A stretch of 64,000 nucleotides of DNA, taken from the NCBI RefSeq assembly GCF_900116005.1, contig NZ_FOYI01000004.1, positions 62,001-126,000 on the forward strand, written 5' to 3'. Source of the stretch: Poseidonocella sedimentorum (GTDB lineage: Bacteria > Pseudomonadota > Alphaproteobacteria > Rhodobacterales > Rhodobacteraceae). The notes under the pieces are model-generated. The model was given only the letters and a program-made list of their open reading frames with translations. It had not been told where the DNA came from and did no database searches. Position numbers and translations under genes: made by a program. How positions within the stretch are numbered: position 1 is the first letter of the stretch; every line of letters begins with the position of its first letter. Shown here piece by piece: positions 9,487 through 18,025 of the stretch.

Positions 9487-10625
9487 GGCGCTGTGGCGGG
9501 ACAGCGGTCCGCCCCGGTTTGCTGGGGCGCCGCGATGTTGGGGCCGGTCTGCGCAGAGGCCGTCCGCGCGGCAAAATATGCCCGCACCGCCGCCTGCAAA
9601 TCCTCACGGCCAGGGGCCCAGCACAGGCATCCGTCGCGGCCGAGGGTGACATCCCGCTCGGGGTCGAAATCATGCGACTTCAGGATCCGCCAGCGCTCTG
9701 TGTAGCCGCGCTGTGCGAGCGGGCCGTGCCAAAGGTGCAGGATGCGGCCATCCACATGGCCGATGTTCCCCTTCACGTCCGCGTGGAGCGCTCCGGACCA
9801 CCGTGCCATCGCCGCGCGCTCCGGGGCTGACATGTCGCGGCTGGCCATGTTCATCCCGCGCCAATAGTCCCTGTCGCCGTAAAAGGCGTGTGCCAGCGTG
9901 ACATCGCCGCCGCCCATCACATGCCGGTCGTAGAGACGGTGCCGCGCCAGCAGATCGCGCCGTGCGGCCCAGGCAAAGCCGGGATGACCGTGGCGGAAAT
10001 AGTCCTGCAACAGGCTCCGGCGGTTGGGGGCATGGGCCATGGTCGCGGCCATGCCCGGCATCACGGCGCCTTCACCATGGCCTCGCCTCGGATTGGCGGG
10101 CGGGTCCTGCGCCCCCTCGGCCAACCAGATGGCCTCGGAGAAGGGCTGGACAACGGGATAATCACGCAGCGCGGCGGATGTCTGCGCGACCCACCCGGGC
10201 CGGTCGAAGAGCACGTCCGCATCAAGCCAGACCACCTGATCGCAGGTCTCTGGGAGCGCGTCGATGCCGATGTTGAGAAGGCTTTCCTTGTGCCACAGCA
10301 GATCATCGGTCCGGCGGCGTATATGCTGGTCGCTCATCTGCGGATCCAGCGTGAACGGACGCGCCCCGACCGCAAGCTCCACCGTCAGCAACGGCAAGCC
10401 CTGAGCCCGGATGCGCGCGCTGAAGATACGGAAATTCTCGGCCGCCTGCCCGGACCCGCCGGGATCGAAAAACGAGGTGACCCCCCAGATCCGGCTTTCC
10501 CTCAAGCGGGGCTGGGCGCCGCGGGCGGCGGAGGGCACGGCCTGTTGCCCCGAGAGCGAAAGCGGCTCAGACGCAACACTGTCACGGTCGGCATGCATCG
10601 GACCAGCCTGATCGGAAACGGCCAT
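9483..10625 (-). CDS. GT-A glycosyltransferase-like protein
   Basis: This protein of about 380 aa has a GT-A-like core. The segment VVWLDADVLF contains a D-x-D metal/nucleotide-sugar motif, followed by PGWV and a GGGDVTLAHAFYGD stretch near the middle of the protein. The start is uncertain. An in-frame GTG at 10661 and ATGs at 10625 and 10598 are all possible, none with a clear ribosome site, and the first ~45 residues are low in complexity. I chose 10625. It follows the 98-aa gene closely and overlaps the radical SAM gene by 4 bp. The acceptor is unknown. It could be the second sugar-transfer step of the pathway. Confidence 0.68.
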   Translation of the reverse strand: MAVSDQAGPMHADRDSVASEPLSLSGQQAVPSAARGAQPRLRESRIWGVTSFFDPGGSGQAAENFRIFSARIRAQGLPLLTVELAVGARPFTLDPQMSDQHIRRRTDDLLWHKESLLNIGIDALPETCDQVVWLDADVLFDRPGWVAQTSAALRDYPVVQPFSEAIWLAEGAQDPPANPRRGHGEGAVMPGMAATMAHAPNRRSLLQDYFRHGHPGFAWAARRDLLARHRLYDRHVMGGGDVTLAHAFYGDRDYWRGMNMASRDMSAPERAAMARWSGALHADVKGNIGHVDGRILHLWHGPLAQRGYTERWRILKSHDFDPERDVTLGRDGCLCWAPGREDLQAAVRAYFAARTASAQTGPNIAAPQQTGADRCPATAP

Positions 10626-10682
10626 TGCCGGAACTCGACCCAGTGCCGAGGTCCGGCGCACATGCTCGCAGGGGTGCCGGCG

Positions 10683-10979
10683 TCATGAAACGAGTTCTTT
10701 GCCCACTCTGCCGGTTGCCTTGTGTTCCATATAGCCTTCAAGCACGGAGCTGAGCGGGACAAGAGGCGTGACCTCCGCGTCGAGGATCTGGTGCTTGCGC
10801 AATTCGGCCATCAGATGCCCGGGCGTTTCATGATCGGCAATGATCACCAGACCGCCGCCAACACGGCAGAACGCAGCGGTGATGCTGCTGGCTTCCAGTG
10901 CTTCCCTGAAGTGCGCCAGATGCTCGGGTTCGAGCTGCATCAAAAATCCCTTGGCCGGGATCTGAATAAGAAAGTGCAT
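10683..10979 (-). CDS. Small muconolactone-isomerase-like (ferredoxin-fold) protein
   Basis: This 98-aa protein begins MHFLIQIPAKG and has the length and alternating strand/helix pattern of muconolactone delta-isomerase or ABM-type ferredoxin-fold proteins, including a late EVTPLVPLSSVLEGYMEH segment. AGGAG lies 8 bases before the ATG. It is the first gene of the downstream block after a 383-bp gap, so it probably sits next to the promoter of the PKS operon. Small proteins of this fold act as isomerases, cyclases or monooxygenases in aromatic and polyketide pathways. The assignment rests on overall pattern only, and no catalytic residues can be named. Confidence 0.6.
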   Translation of the reverse strand: MHFLIQIPAKGFLMQLEPEHLAHFREALEASSITAAFCRVGGGLVIIADHETPGHLMAELRKHQILDAEVTPLVPLSSVLEGYMEHKATGRVGKELVS

Positions 10980-11071
10980 TTAAAGGCTCCTTGATTGAGT
11001 AGCAAAAAGTTTGGTCAAGTTGACTTCTGCAAACAGGCTGCGCGGCCGGTGGTGAAACCCCGCACATTAAC

Positions 11072-11081
11072 CTTACGTAAG
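11072..11081. promoter_or_regulatory. Perfect 10-bp palindrome, candidate operator
   Basis: CTTACGTAAG is its own reverse complement and lies about 95 bp upstream of the 98-aa gene start. A second small inverted repeat is 5 bp away. No cognate regulator is evident in the cluster part visible here. Confidence 0.3.
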
Positions 11082-11198
11082 CCTACCACTTGAAGTGTAC
11101 AAAATACAGTAGTTTCAACGGTTGCGGGTGCTTTTCACCCGACTGGTTCGGGTCTGTTTCTCGCCAAAATTCGCCCCTGTTTCATGCGCCAGAGGCCC

Positions 11199-11222
11199 GC
11201 AAGCCGACAGCGTCAGGCTTGC
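11199..11222 (-). terminator. Candidate hairpin downstream of the deoxysugar block
   Basis: GCAAGCC and GGCTTGC pair around GAC-agc-GTC with one bulged base, giving roughly a 10-bp stem. It lies 140 bp after the stop of the 2,3-dehydratase gene and before the next operon. There is no clear T-run, so it could be a Rho-assisted terminator or a structural element. Confidence 0.3.
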
Positions 11223-11362
11223 AGTTCAGGACACGGAATATCCCCGAATGCGGGCGGCAATGCTCCGCTGCAAACACCTCCTGAGACGACGTGTTCAGCG
11301 CTTTCGGGCAGTGGCTTTTGGCAGCTTATTCGATCTGGCTCCTTTCCTCTTTTGCGGCGCGG

Positions 11363-12886
11363 TCACGCCATTTCAACGTTGTTGGAGATGCGCGGGCTGA
11401 CCGGCTCGTCTGCGCAGAAGCTCAGGCAGGCAAGCAGATTTCGCGCTTCGATATTGACCATCCCGAAATGGGTGAAGGCCGCGATCTGTCCCAGGGTCAT
11501 CCAGCGCATACCGTCTGGCTCCTGCACAGGGCCCGTGGCCTCCGGCGACTCGACGATCAGATAGAGGCTTCGGTACTGGTCGAACCGCCCGCCTTCTTCT
11601 GACTGAATGGAGCGGTGCCGGATGGTCGCGGCGGCGGGGTTGAGCAGCGGTGCGAGCTCGGGATGCCGCGCCACGTCGGCGGCAAGCGCCGCCTGGCTGG
11701 CGCAAGACACGCTCGACCCCAGTTCCAAAGACGTGTCGCCGCCAGGTGGCAACCACGCCCGGACCAGAAAATGCAACACGCCCTCGATCCGCCGGGTGAG
11801 AAAACCGTTCACGCCGATCCCGGGATGGTGAACCAGAGGCTGCGTCCAGCGGCGCACTTCCCGACCATGCGCTTCCACGGAAACCGCAATGACCGAGAAG
11901 CCCGGATCGTCGGCGGGGCCGGGCGGACGTGCGCCGCGACCGGCCGCTTCGGCATGGCCGGGTGCCGCGCCGGTCCAGCGGATCTCGTCGTCTTGAAACT
12001 GCCAGCCGTCCAGCGCATCGATCCCGCGCCGATAGGTCCGGATATGATGGCGCGCCCGCAAATCCGACAGCCAGCACAACAGACCATCCGTGGCGTGCAG
12101 GCTCCGTTCGCCACGCAGCGAGTCCGCCAATGGGATGCCGAAACCGGAAGCGCGGTCCAGCGCGCGATAGCTTGCCGCTTCCCCGGGCGGGGGGAGGATG
12201 CAACTGATCACCGACCGTGTGGTCATGTTGATCAGGTTGTCGCGTTGCATCAAGCGGTGGATCTGGCCGATGGTCAGCCAGCAGAAACCGTCGGGGGCCT
12301 CCACATCGTCACCCACCTCGACGATCACGTTGCGGTTCCGCTTCCGCAAGAACCGGTCGCCATGCTCGCTCAGGAGCCGGTCAACCAAAACATGCCCATG
12401 TCCGGCTTCGGTGAAATACTTGTGGAATGGTGGCAGGTTGCCGCCGTGGACCTTGCGGTAATTGCTGCGGGTGGCCTGCTCGGTCGGGGACAGCTGGATA
12501 CCGTTGATGTTGCCCGGCTCGATCTTGGCTTGCAGCAGCAGATGCAGGACGCCGTTGAAGCTCCGGGCCACGGCGCCCAGAATCCCGACTTCCGGCTGCC
12601 GAATGATCGGCTGATCCCAGCTCCGCGTCTGGTCGAAATCCGTCTCGACGCGCATCCCCTCGATCTCGAAGAAATTGCCAGAGCTATGGCCGAGGCGCAA
12701 AGGATCGGGCCGAAACACCCATTGATCCAGCTCCGCAAAGGCGATCCGCCGCTTGGACAATGCCAACCGCGCGCTCTGTTCAGCCAACCACCCGTCGATC
12801 TGCGACAGCGGCATCACCGTGCTGTCGGCGGCCATCGCAGAGCGCAGCAGCGCGTTTTGGCGGGTGTGCGGCAAGACTTGGGTCAC
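11363..12886 (-). CDS. NDP-hexose 2,3-dehydratase
   Basis: This 507-aa enzyme belongs to the NDP-4-keto-6-deoxyglucose 2,3-dehydratase family, which begins removal of the C2 hydroxyl in 2,6-dideoxysugar biosynthesis. The usual two-repeat structure is visible: FDQTRSWDQPIIRQPEVGI near residues 80-100 and RRWTQPLVHHPGIGVNGF in the second half, each followed by a GVLHxLx(Q/R)A segment. The length is normal for the family. Its ATG overlaps the FdtA-like gene stop as ATGA (12886/12883), coupling ketoisomerase and dehydratase. The nucleotidyltransferase and 4,6-dehydratase that should precede these steps are not in the window. Confidence 0.92.
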   Translation of the reverse strand: MTQVLPHTRQNALLRSAMAADSTVMPLSQIDGWLAEQSARLALSKRRIAFAELDQWVFRPDPLRLGHSSGNFFEIEGMRVETDFDQTRSWDQPIIRQPEVGILGAVARSFNGVLHLLLQAKIEPGNINGIQLSPTEQATRSNYRKVHGGNLPPFHKYFTEAGHGHVLVDRLLSEHGDRFLRKRNRNVIVEVGDDVEAPDGFCWLTIGQIHRLMQRDNLINMTTRSVISCILPPPGEAASYRALDRASGFGIPLADSLRGERSLHATDGLLCWLSDLRARHHIRTYRRGIDALDGWQFQDDEIRWTGAAPGHAEAAGRGARPPGPADDPGFSVIAVSVEAHGREVRRWTQPLVHHPGIGVNGFLTRRIEGVLHFLVRAWLPPGGDTSLELGSSVSCASQAALAADVARHPELAPLLNPAAATIRHRSIQSEEGGRFDQYRSLYLIVESPEATGPVQEPDGMRWMTLGQIAAFTHFGMVNIEARNLLACLSFCADEPVSPRISNNVEMA

Positions 12887-13311
12887 TGGCCGATCTCCTT
12901 GAGATAAGCGGGCCAGGACCGGATAGACCTGGCGCTGTCGTAGTGAGAACTCGCGAGGACCAGGATGAGCGCATCCGCGGTGATCTCTGCCATCTCGATG
13001 AACAGCATCGGCCCGATCAACAGGCCCCGGTCGCGCCGGTCAAACCGGTAGCGGCGCCGCTCATTGCCGTCGCGCAGGGTCATGGTCATCGCACCGTTGA
13101 GCGCGATGACGATCTGGGTGGTGGCGCGGTGCGCATGGCCGCCGCGATCGGCTGTGATGCCGTGCAGGTAGTACATCCGGCGCGGCTCGAACGGGATATC
13201 GCGGCCAAACTCGATCGCCGAGAGCACCCCCCGACCATCGGCATGGGACGGCACGTCGATCCAGCGTACGGCAGCGAGGCTGCCCGCGATCTGTTCAGAG
13301 GTGACCGACAC
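12883..13311 (-). CDS. FdtA-like dTDP-4-oxo-6-deoxyhexose 3,4-ketoisomerase (cupin)
   Basis: This 142-aa single-domain cupin matches the FdtA/WxcM-C family: VPSHADGRGVLSAIEFGRDI, then MYYLHGI, then GGHAHRATTQIVIALNG. The His-x-His-Arg segment lies in the active site of the family. I chose the GTG at 13311 because GGAGGAGG lies six bases upstream; a longer open frame (to 13578) only overlaps the preceding radical SAM gene. The start overlaps that gene's 3' end by 17 bp. Family members move the keto group from C4 to C3 of dTDP-sugars, which would feed the 2,3-dehydratase next door. Confidence 0.87.
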   Translation of the reverse strand: MSVTSEQIAGSLAAVRWIDVPSHADGRGVLSAIEFGRDIPFEPRRMYYLHGITADRGGHAHRATTQIVIALNGAMTMTLRDGNERRRYRFDRRDRGLLIGPMLFIEMAEITADALILVLASSHYDSARSIRSWPAYLKEIGQ

Positions 13312-14716
13312 GCGCGTCCTCCTCCATTTCAGGGCGGGCAACTGGCGGGCACCCGGTCTGGAACAGCGGCGCGAGGTCCGGCACCGCCTGCACCACATCC
13401 TCGCCGCGCCGCGCATCGAGCAGGCGCGTCCACCGCCGGAACTCGTCCAGCAGGTCGGCCCGGCAGCTGGCGTGCATGTGCTCGATGATCCCGCGGATCT
13501 TGCTCTTGAGGTCTTCCGCTTCCGCGCCGCGCCACTGTTCCGGCCAACCGCCCTCGAGCCGGCGCAGCAGTCGTTCAAGCCGCTCGGTCGCGGCGGCCTT
13601 CATGTCCTGCGGCAGTATCTGGATCCCCAGGGGCTCCGGGAAGTAGAGCAGGCTGAGGCAGGGGCGGCCAAACGCGGGCAACTGCTCCGCGATATATGTC
13701 ACGGTCCGGTCAATATCGAAGATGTTGTAGGCCTGCACCGTGACGTTGATCCGGGGCAACGTGCAGTTGAGCTCGGCCGCGCGGGCATTGAGCGTTCGCA
13801 GGTTCTTGTCGACCGTCCGCCAGCGCATGGGCGTCCGGATGTACTCGCCGACCGCTCCCGTGCCGTCGAGCGAGACCAGGAAGCGGACGTCCTTGAACCG
13901 GGCCCAATAGTCGAAGAAGCGGTCCGGCAATACGGTCAGGTTGGAGATGTAATGCAGCGCGATACCGCCCGCGATGCCGCGTTCGACCAGCGATCTGAGC
14001 AGGATTTCCATCTCCGGGATCAACAGCGGCTCCCCGCCGCTGAACTGCACCTCCTCGGCACCAGACGCACAGGCCTCGAACAAGGCGTGAAAGCTGGGCG
14101 ACGACACCCAGTTTTCGCGCCCCATCAGCGCCTGCAGTTTCGGATCCTCCGGGGACCGGCCATGCAAGGCGGCGAAATCCGACAGCATCGCCCGGCTCGA
14201 CACCGGCGAGCACATCCGGCACTTGAGATTGCAGCGGTTCCCGAGCCGCACATCGAGACTGCGGATCATGGCGGGATCCGCGGCGCCGTCTTGGGATGTC
14301 GCGATCAACGCCGGGATTGCCGCATCGCCAACGCCCGCGTTCGACGCCTGACGGTGGCTGCGAAGCCCCAGCTTTTCATCCCGCATGCAGCGGGCGCAGG
14401 CCCTGGGGGTGATCCCGGAGAGCATGTCTCGGCGGATCCCGCGCATGAACGGCGAGTTCCAGATATCGTCGAGAGGCAGATCGTCATAGGCGTGCAGCGG
14501 CGCGCCCTCCGCATCGCGGTTCACTTCCCCGCGCTGTTCCAGCGACATGCAGCAGGGGCGAAACTCCCCCGTCTCGCCGATGAACAGATGGGTCCAGGGC
14601 AAGACGCACCAGCTTGGGGAGGTGGCCGCTTGCGAGGGGATGTCGCCAGTGGCCCCGTCCGCGCAGAGGGGGGCGCTGTCGGCGGCGCTCATTTCCGTCT
14701 CGAAACGCTTCGTCAC
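13295..14716 (-). CDS. Twitch-domain radical SAM protein (second copy)
   Basis: This 473-aa radical SAM enzyme has CNLKCRMC at Cys162, Cys166 and Cys169. An N-terminal auxiliary-cluster pattern is present: Cys37 in CVLPW, Cys55-Cys56, and Cys107-x2-Cys110. It shares motif order and spacing with the protein at 8,113-9,486, including a HRQxSNA segment after the auxiliary cysteines and SGGEPLL-type radical SAM glycines. I used the GTG at 14716, which has an AAGGCGG-like site; an ATG at 14692 is an alternative. It lies 58 bp after the B12 radical SAM pair and just ahead of the deoxysugar genes. The substrate is unknown. Confidence 0.9.
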   Translation of the reverse strand: MTKRFETEMSAADSAPLCADGATGDIPSQAATSPSWCVLPWTHLFIGETGEFRPCCMSLEQRGEVNRDAEGAPLHAYDDLPLDDIWNSPFMRGIRRDMLSGITPRACARCMRDEKLGLRSHRQASNAGVGDAAIPALIATSQDGAADPAMIRSLDVRLGNRCNLKCRMCSPVSSRAMLSDFAALHGRSPEDPKLQALMGRENWVSSPSFHALFEACASGAEEVQFSGGEPLLIPEMEILLRSLVERGIAGGIALHYISNLTVLPDRFFDYWARFKDVRFLVSLDGTGAVGEYIRTPMRWRTVDKNLRTLNARAAELNCTLPRINVTVQAYNIFDIDRTVTYIAEQLPAFGRPCLSLLYFPEPLGIQILPQDMKAAATERLERLLRRLEGGWPEQWRGAEAEDLKSKIRGIIEHMHASCRADLLDEFRRWTRLLDARRGEDVVQAVPDLAPLFQTGCPPVARPEMEEDARVGHL

Positions 14717-14774
14717 TGGATCACCGCCTTCATCGGCTGGACGGGGTCTGCCATGCGTGCCCCGCGCCCATCCA

Positions 14775-16406
14775 TCAGGTTGTCTCCAGCACAGGCGGCA
14801 CGGTGCTGCGCGGTGCTTCCGGCGCCATGACGTAGCCGCCAGAGGCTTCCAGCCGCTCCTCCACCCGGATCTGGCGCTCGATGGTCTTTCTCGCCTGCGG
14901 CAGCTGTGCCGCCTGATAGCACTGCAGCATCGTCATCGCCGCGACGTTCCACGCCAGCGCGGGAACCTTCGCCTTCGCATGGGAGAGTATCTTGCCGATG
15001 ATGGCTTCGTCTGCATGTGGGAACGCATGCATGTTGGCCTGCAAGGCGTCGACAACGGCGACCAGCCGGGGATCGGTTCTGCGCTCCGGCATGTTGGAGA
15101 CGTTGTCGATGAAACCGATGATCCGGTCGCTGAAATTGGCCCAGTCCCAGACCCGTTCCATCAGCCCCAGATACCCCGCATGGGCCTCGACCCGTGTCAT
15201 GCCCTTGAACATCACGTTGCTGCGGACCACGCGGTCATCGATCTCTTCTTCGGTATAGGTGCGGCGCGTGTCGATGAGCCGGCCTTCCCGGCGCATCCGG
15301 TCCACGAGGTCCGTGCCGTCCAGCGCCTTGAGGACATTGAGCCGCGGGATCGGGATCAGCGCCTCCTGAAGAAAGGTGAATTGCTGATCGAAGATGGCGG
15401 GCGTGTCATTGTCGAACCCGACGATCATCGAGCCGACGACCGACATCCCATAGGAGGACACGCGGCGGCATTCCTCGACCATGTCGCCCCGCACGTTCTG
15501 GCGTTTTCGCGTCTCGATCAGCGAGTCCAGATTGGTCGATTCAAGACCGATGAAGACGGTCGAGAAATTCGCGCGCGCGATCAACTCCATCAGTTCGGGA
15601 TCACGGGCCAGGGTCAGGGTGAGCTCCGTCGTGAAGGACACCGGATGCTCGAAGCCTGCGTTCAAGTCGATGACCGCGCGCAGCACCTGCTTGGCGTATT
15701 TCGGCGCGCCGATGAAATTGTCGGTGGCAAACATCACCCGCTTCATTCCCAGCCGTTCGAAGGCTGCGATCTCCTCCATCACGCGCGCGACCGGCTTGGT
15801 TCGCATCTTGCGGCCGAACTTGATCCAGACGTCGCAGAACTCGCAGTCAAAGGGGCATCCGCGGCTGGTCTCCACGGCGCCGCTCTTGTAGCCCGCGGCC
15901 ATCAGCGGCGCGATGCTGTCCCAGTCCGGGGGCGGCGATTGGGCGAGATTGACCTTGAGATCCGTCTGATAAACAGGCTTGACCGTCCCCGCTTCGAAGT
16001 CCTTGAGAAACTCAGGCCACGTCGGCTCGGCCTCGCCAAGAAAAACCGCGTCGGCAATCCCCTCGGCCGCATCCGGCTTGGCGGTGATCCCGGCGCCTCC
16101 GAAGACCACCGGAATCCCTGCCTCGTGGAACTTGCGCCCGACCTTGAGCGCCCGCGACAAGTGATCGGAATAGCCTGTAATCCCGACCAGATCGTAGCCC
16201 GCATCGAGATTGACTTCCGCCGGGCCCTGAACCAGCTCATCCCAGATCTGGACCTCAAAGCCCTCCTTCGGCGTGAGCCCGGCAATCGTCGCGAGATGCA
16301 AGGGGACCACATAGGCTGTCTGATGTGTCAGGTTCTTGGCGTGCCGTTCGATCCAGTCGCACACTTCAAAGTTGGTTCCGGCGGAGATCAGCAGAATGCG
16401 GGTCAT
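14775..16406 (-). CDS. B12-binding-domain radical SAM protein (paralogue 2)
   Basis: This 543-aa protein has an N-terminal cobalamin-binding-type Rossmann domain (~1-140), a radical SAM core with CPFDCEFC (Cys174, Cys178, Cys181), and a C-terminal domain like that of the HpnP/HpnJ group (DUF4070-type). The usual D-x-H-x-x-G cobalamin ligand motif reads DELVQG (56-61), with leucine replacing histidine. It is colinear with the protein encoded just upstream, so the pair looks like a tandem duplication. The start overlaps its partner's stop as ATGA (16406/16403). Family members methylate unactivated carbons or carry out other radical chemistry; here the substrate is unknown. Confidence 0.9.
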   Translation of the reverse strand: MTRILLISAGTNFEVCDWIERHAKNLTHQTAYVVPLHLATIAGLTPKEGFEVQIWDELVQGPAEVNLDAGYDLVGITGYSDHLSRALKVGRKFHEAGIPVVFGGAGITAKPDAAEGIADAVFLGEAEPTWPEFLKDFEAGTVKPVYQTDLKVNLAQSPPPDWDSIAPLMAAGYKSGAVETSRGCPFDCEFCDVWIKFGRKMRTKPVARVMEEIAAFERLGMKRVMFATDNFIGAPKYAKQVLRAVIDLNAGFEHPVSFTTELTLTLARDPELMELIARANFSTVFIGLESTNLDSLIETRKRQNVRGDMVEECRRVSSYGMSVVGSMIVGFDNDTPAIFDQQFTFLQEALIPIPRLNVLKALDGTDLVDRMRREGRLIDTRRTYTEEEIDDRVVRSNVMFKGMTRVEAHAGYLGLMERVWDWANFSDRIIGFIDNVSNMPERRTDPRLVAVVDALQANMHAFPHADEAIIGKILSHAKAKVPALAWNVAAMTMLQCYQAAQLPQARKTIERQIRVEERLEASGGYVMAPEAPRSTVPPVLETT

Positions 16407-18025
16407 GTCGGCGCAGCCTCCATTGACGCGCCCGCAGGCACGGGCGGCTCGGCGACCGGCCAGACCGTCTCTTCAAGCTCGATCTGCTCCAGGATCTCCT
16501 TGCGGATCACATGGACGCGGTTGGCTTCGAAGACCTGGCGGAACGAAAGCCGCGCAACCGACGCCAGCATGAACGGCGCCACCCGCTCCGTGCGCTCCAG
16601 CATGCGGTGAATGGTCGTCGCGGCCTCGGGCGTGAACCGGTCGGTGCAGCCGCGCAGGTAAGCCGCGGTTCCGATCGCAGGATCCTCGACCTTGGTCTGT
16701 GGCTGTCGCTGCACGTTGTCGACATAGCCCGCGATACGCGTCTCGAAGGCCCCCCAGTCGAAGACCTTTTCGATCAGCCAGAGGTAGCCGCGCATCAATT
16801 CGACGCGGCTCATGCCGGCGGGCAGGATGTTGGTATGGATCTGGGCATCGAGATAGTCGTCCGATCCGCGCGCGTCATCAAGCTGCGGCACCTTGACGAT
16901 CCGGCCGGCCGCATCCATGCGCGTGCGCAGCTCGGTCCCGGCAATCGCCTTGAGCATATGCATCTTGGGCAGGGGGATGCAGGCGTCCTGAATGAATTGG
17001 TACTGCTGTTCGAAGATCTCCGTCGTGTCATGGTCAAAGCCGACGATGATCGAGCCGTCGATCGGAACACCGTAGGACTGAATTCGTCGCACCGTCTCGA
17101 CGAGGTCTCCCCGGAGGTTCTGGCGCTTGCGGGTTTCCTTGAGGCTCTCCACGTTGGGCGTCTCGATCCCGACCAGCAAACCGCTGAAGTTCGAGTCCGC
17201 CAGCAAGGACATCATCTCCGGATCGCGGGCGATGGTGACGTCCAGCTCGGCGGTGAACATCATCGGCCAGGAGAATTCCTCGTTCAATGCGATGACCGCG
17301 CGCAAGAGCTCCTTGGCATATTTGGGCGTGCCGACGAAGTTGTCCGAGCAGAACAGAACATGCCGGAGCCCGAGCTTTTCCAGCGCCCGCACCTCTTCGA
17401 TGACCTGATCCACGGGCTTTGTCCGCATCTTCCGGCCAAAGATCTGCCAGACGCCGCAAAACTCGCAATTGAAAGGGCACCCGCGGGAGACCTGAACACC
17501 GCCGGAGACGTAGTAGGGAAGGTCCGCCGCGATCGACTCCCACTTCGGCAGGGGCGACTCCGCCATGTCCGGCAAGTCTGCGGACCGGTACTCAGCCTTG
17601 GGGTCTCCGGCGTCGAAATCCGCAAGAAACTGCGGCCAGGTGTTTTCGGTCTCGCCGATGAAGAGCGTGTCGAAATCCTCCCGGCATGTGTCCGGGGCCG
17701 CGCTGACGCCAGGGCCGCCCAGAACGACATAGCGCCCCCGCGCACGGGCCAATTGCGCGATCTTGCGCGCGCGGCGCAGATGGCTCGAAAAAGCGGTAAC
17801 GCCGACCACATCGCAGGTGTCGAGCAAGGCGCATTCATCGACAGGGCCGCGCACATGTTCATCCCAGATCACGACCTCGACATCGTCTCCGGTCATGCCC
17901 GCTACCGTCGCGAGTTGCAGTGGTGTTATGAAGGCCTTTTTCTTCATCAGCTTGGGCATATCGTCATAGGTCCAAGCCGAAATTTCATGGTCGTTGGCAG
18001 CACTGACGAGCAATAGCGATTTCAT
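16403..18025 (-). CDS. B12-binding-domain radical SAM protein (paralogue 1)
   Basis: This 540-aa protein has the same layout as its neighbour: a B12-binding-type domain (~1-140), a radical SAM core with CPFNCEFC at Cys173, Cys177 and Cys180, and a long C-terminal domain. The cobalamin ligand motif is intact here as DEHVRG (Asp55, His57, Gly60). AAGGAG precedes the ATG at 18025. A short ORF ends inside this start codon (ATGA overlap). It is the first well-supported gene of the upstream block, with a 547-bp AT-richer region before the short ORF. A C-methyltransferase or ring-forming role on the polyketide or sugar is possible but not shown by the sequence. Confidence 0.92.
   Translation of the reverse strand: MKSLLLVSAANDHEISAWTYDDMPKLMKKKAFITPLQLATVAGMTGDDVEVVIWDEHVRGPVDECALLDTCDVVGVTAFSSHLRRARKIAQLARARGRYVVLGGPGVSAAPDTCREDFDTLFIGETENTWPQFLADFDAGDPKAEYRSADLPDMAESPLPKWESIAADLPYYVSGGVQVSRGCPFNCEFCGVWQIFGRKMRTKPVDQVIEEVRALEKLGLRHVLFCSDNFVGTPKYAKELLRAVIALNEEFSWPMMFTAELDVTIARDPEMMSLLADSNFSGLLVGIETPNVESLKETRKRQNLRGDLVETVRRIQSYGVPIDGSIIVGFDHDTTEIFEQQYQFIQDACIPLPKMHMLKAIAGTELRTRMDAAGRIVKVPQLDDARGSDDYLDAQIHTNILPAGMSRVELMRGYLWLIEKVFDWGAFETRIAGYVDNVQRQPQTKVEDPAIGTAAYLRGCTDRFTPEAATTIHRMLERTERVAPFMLASVARLSFRQVFEANRVHVIRKEILEQIELEETVWPVAEPPVPAGASMEAAPT

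Larger units (their letters stand above)
10980..11362. promoter_or_regulatory. Intergenic region before the PKS operon, with palindromes
   Basis: This 383-bp gap between the 2,3-dehydratase stop and the 98-aa gene is richer in A/T than its surroundings and probably holds the promoter of the PKS block. It contains a perfect 10-bp palindrome CTTACGTAAG (11072-11081), a short inverted repeat CACTT-g-AAGTG (11087-11097) and a GC-rich hairpin (11199-11222). I see no convincing coding sequence in it. Confidence 0.5.

Noticed and set aside
14547-16610. 687-aa plus-strand frame
   Set aside because: It is antisense to the B12 radical SAM gene, whose motifs are unambiguous.
16511-18016. 501-aa plus-strand frame
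   Set aside because: It is antisense to the first B12 radical SAM gene.
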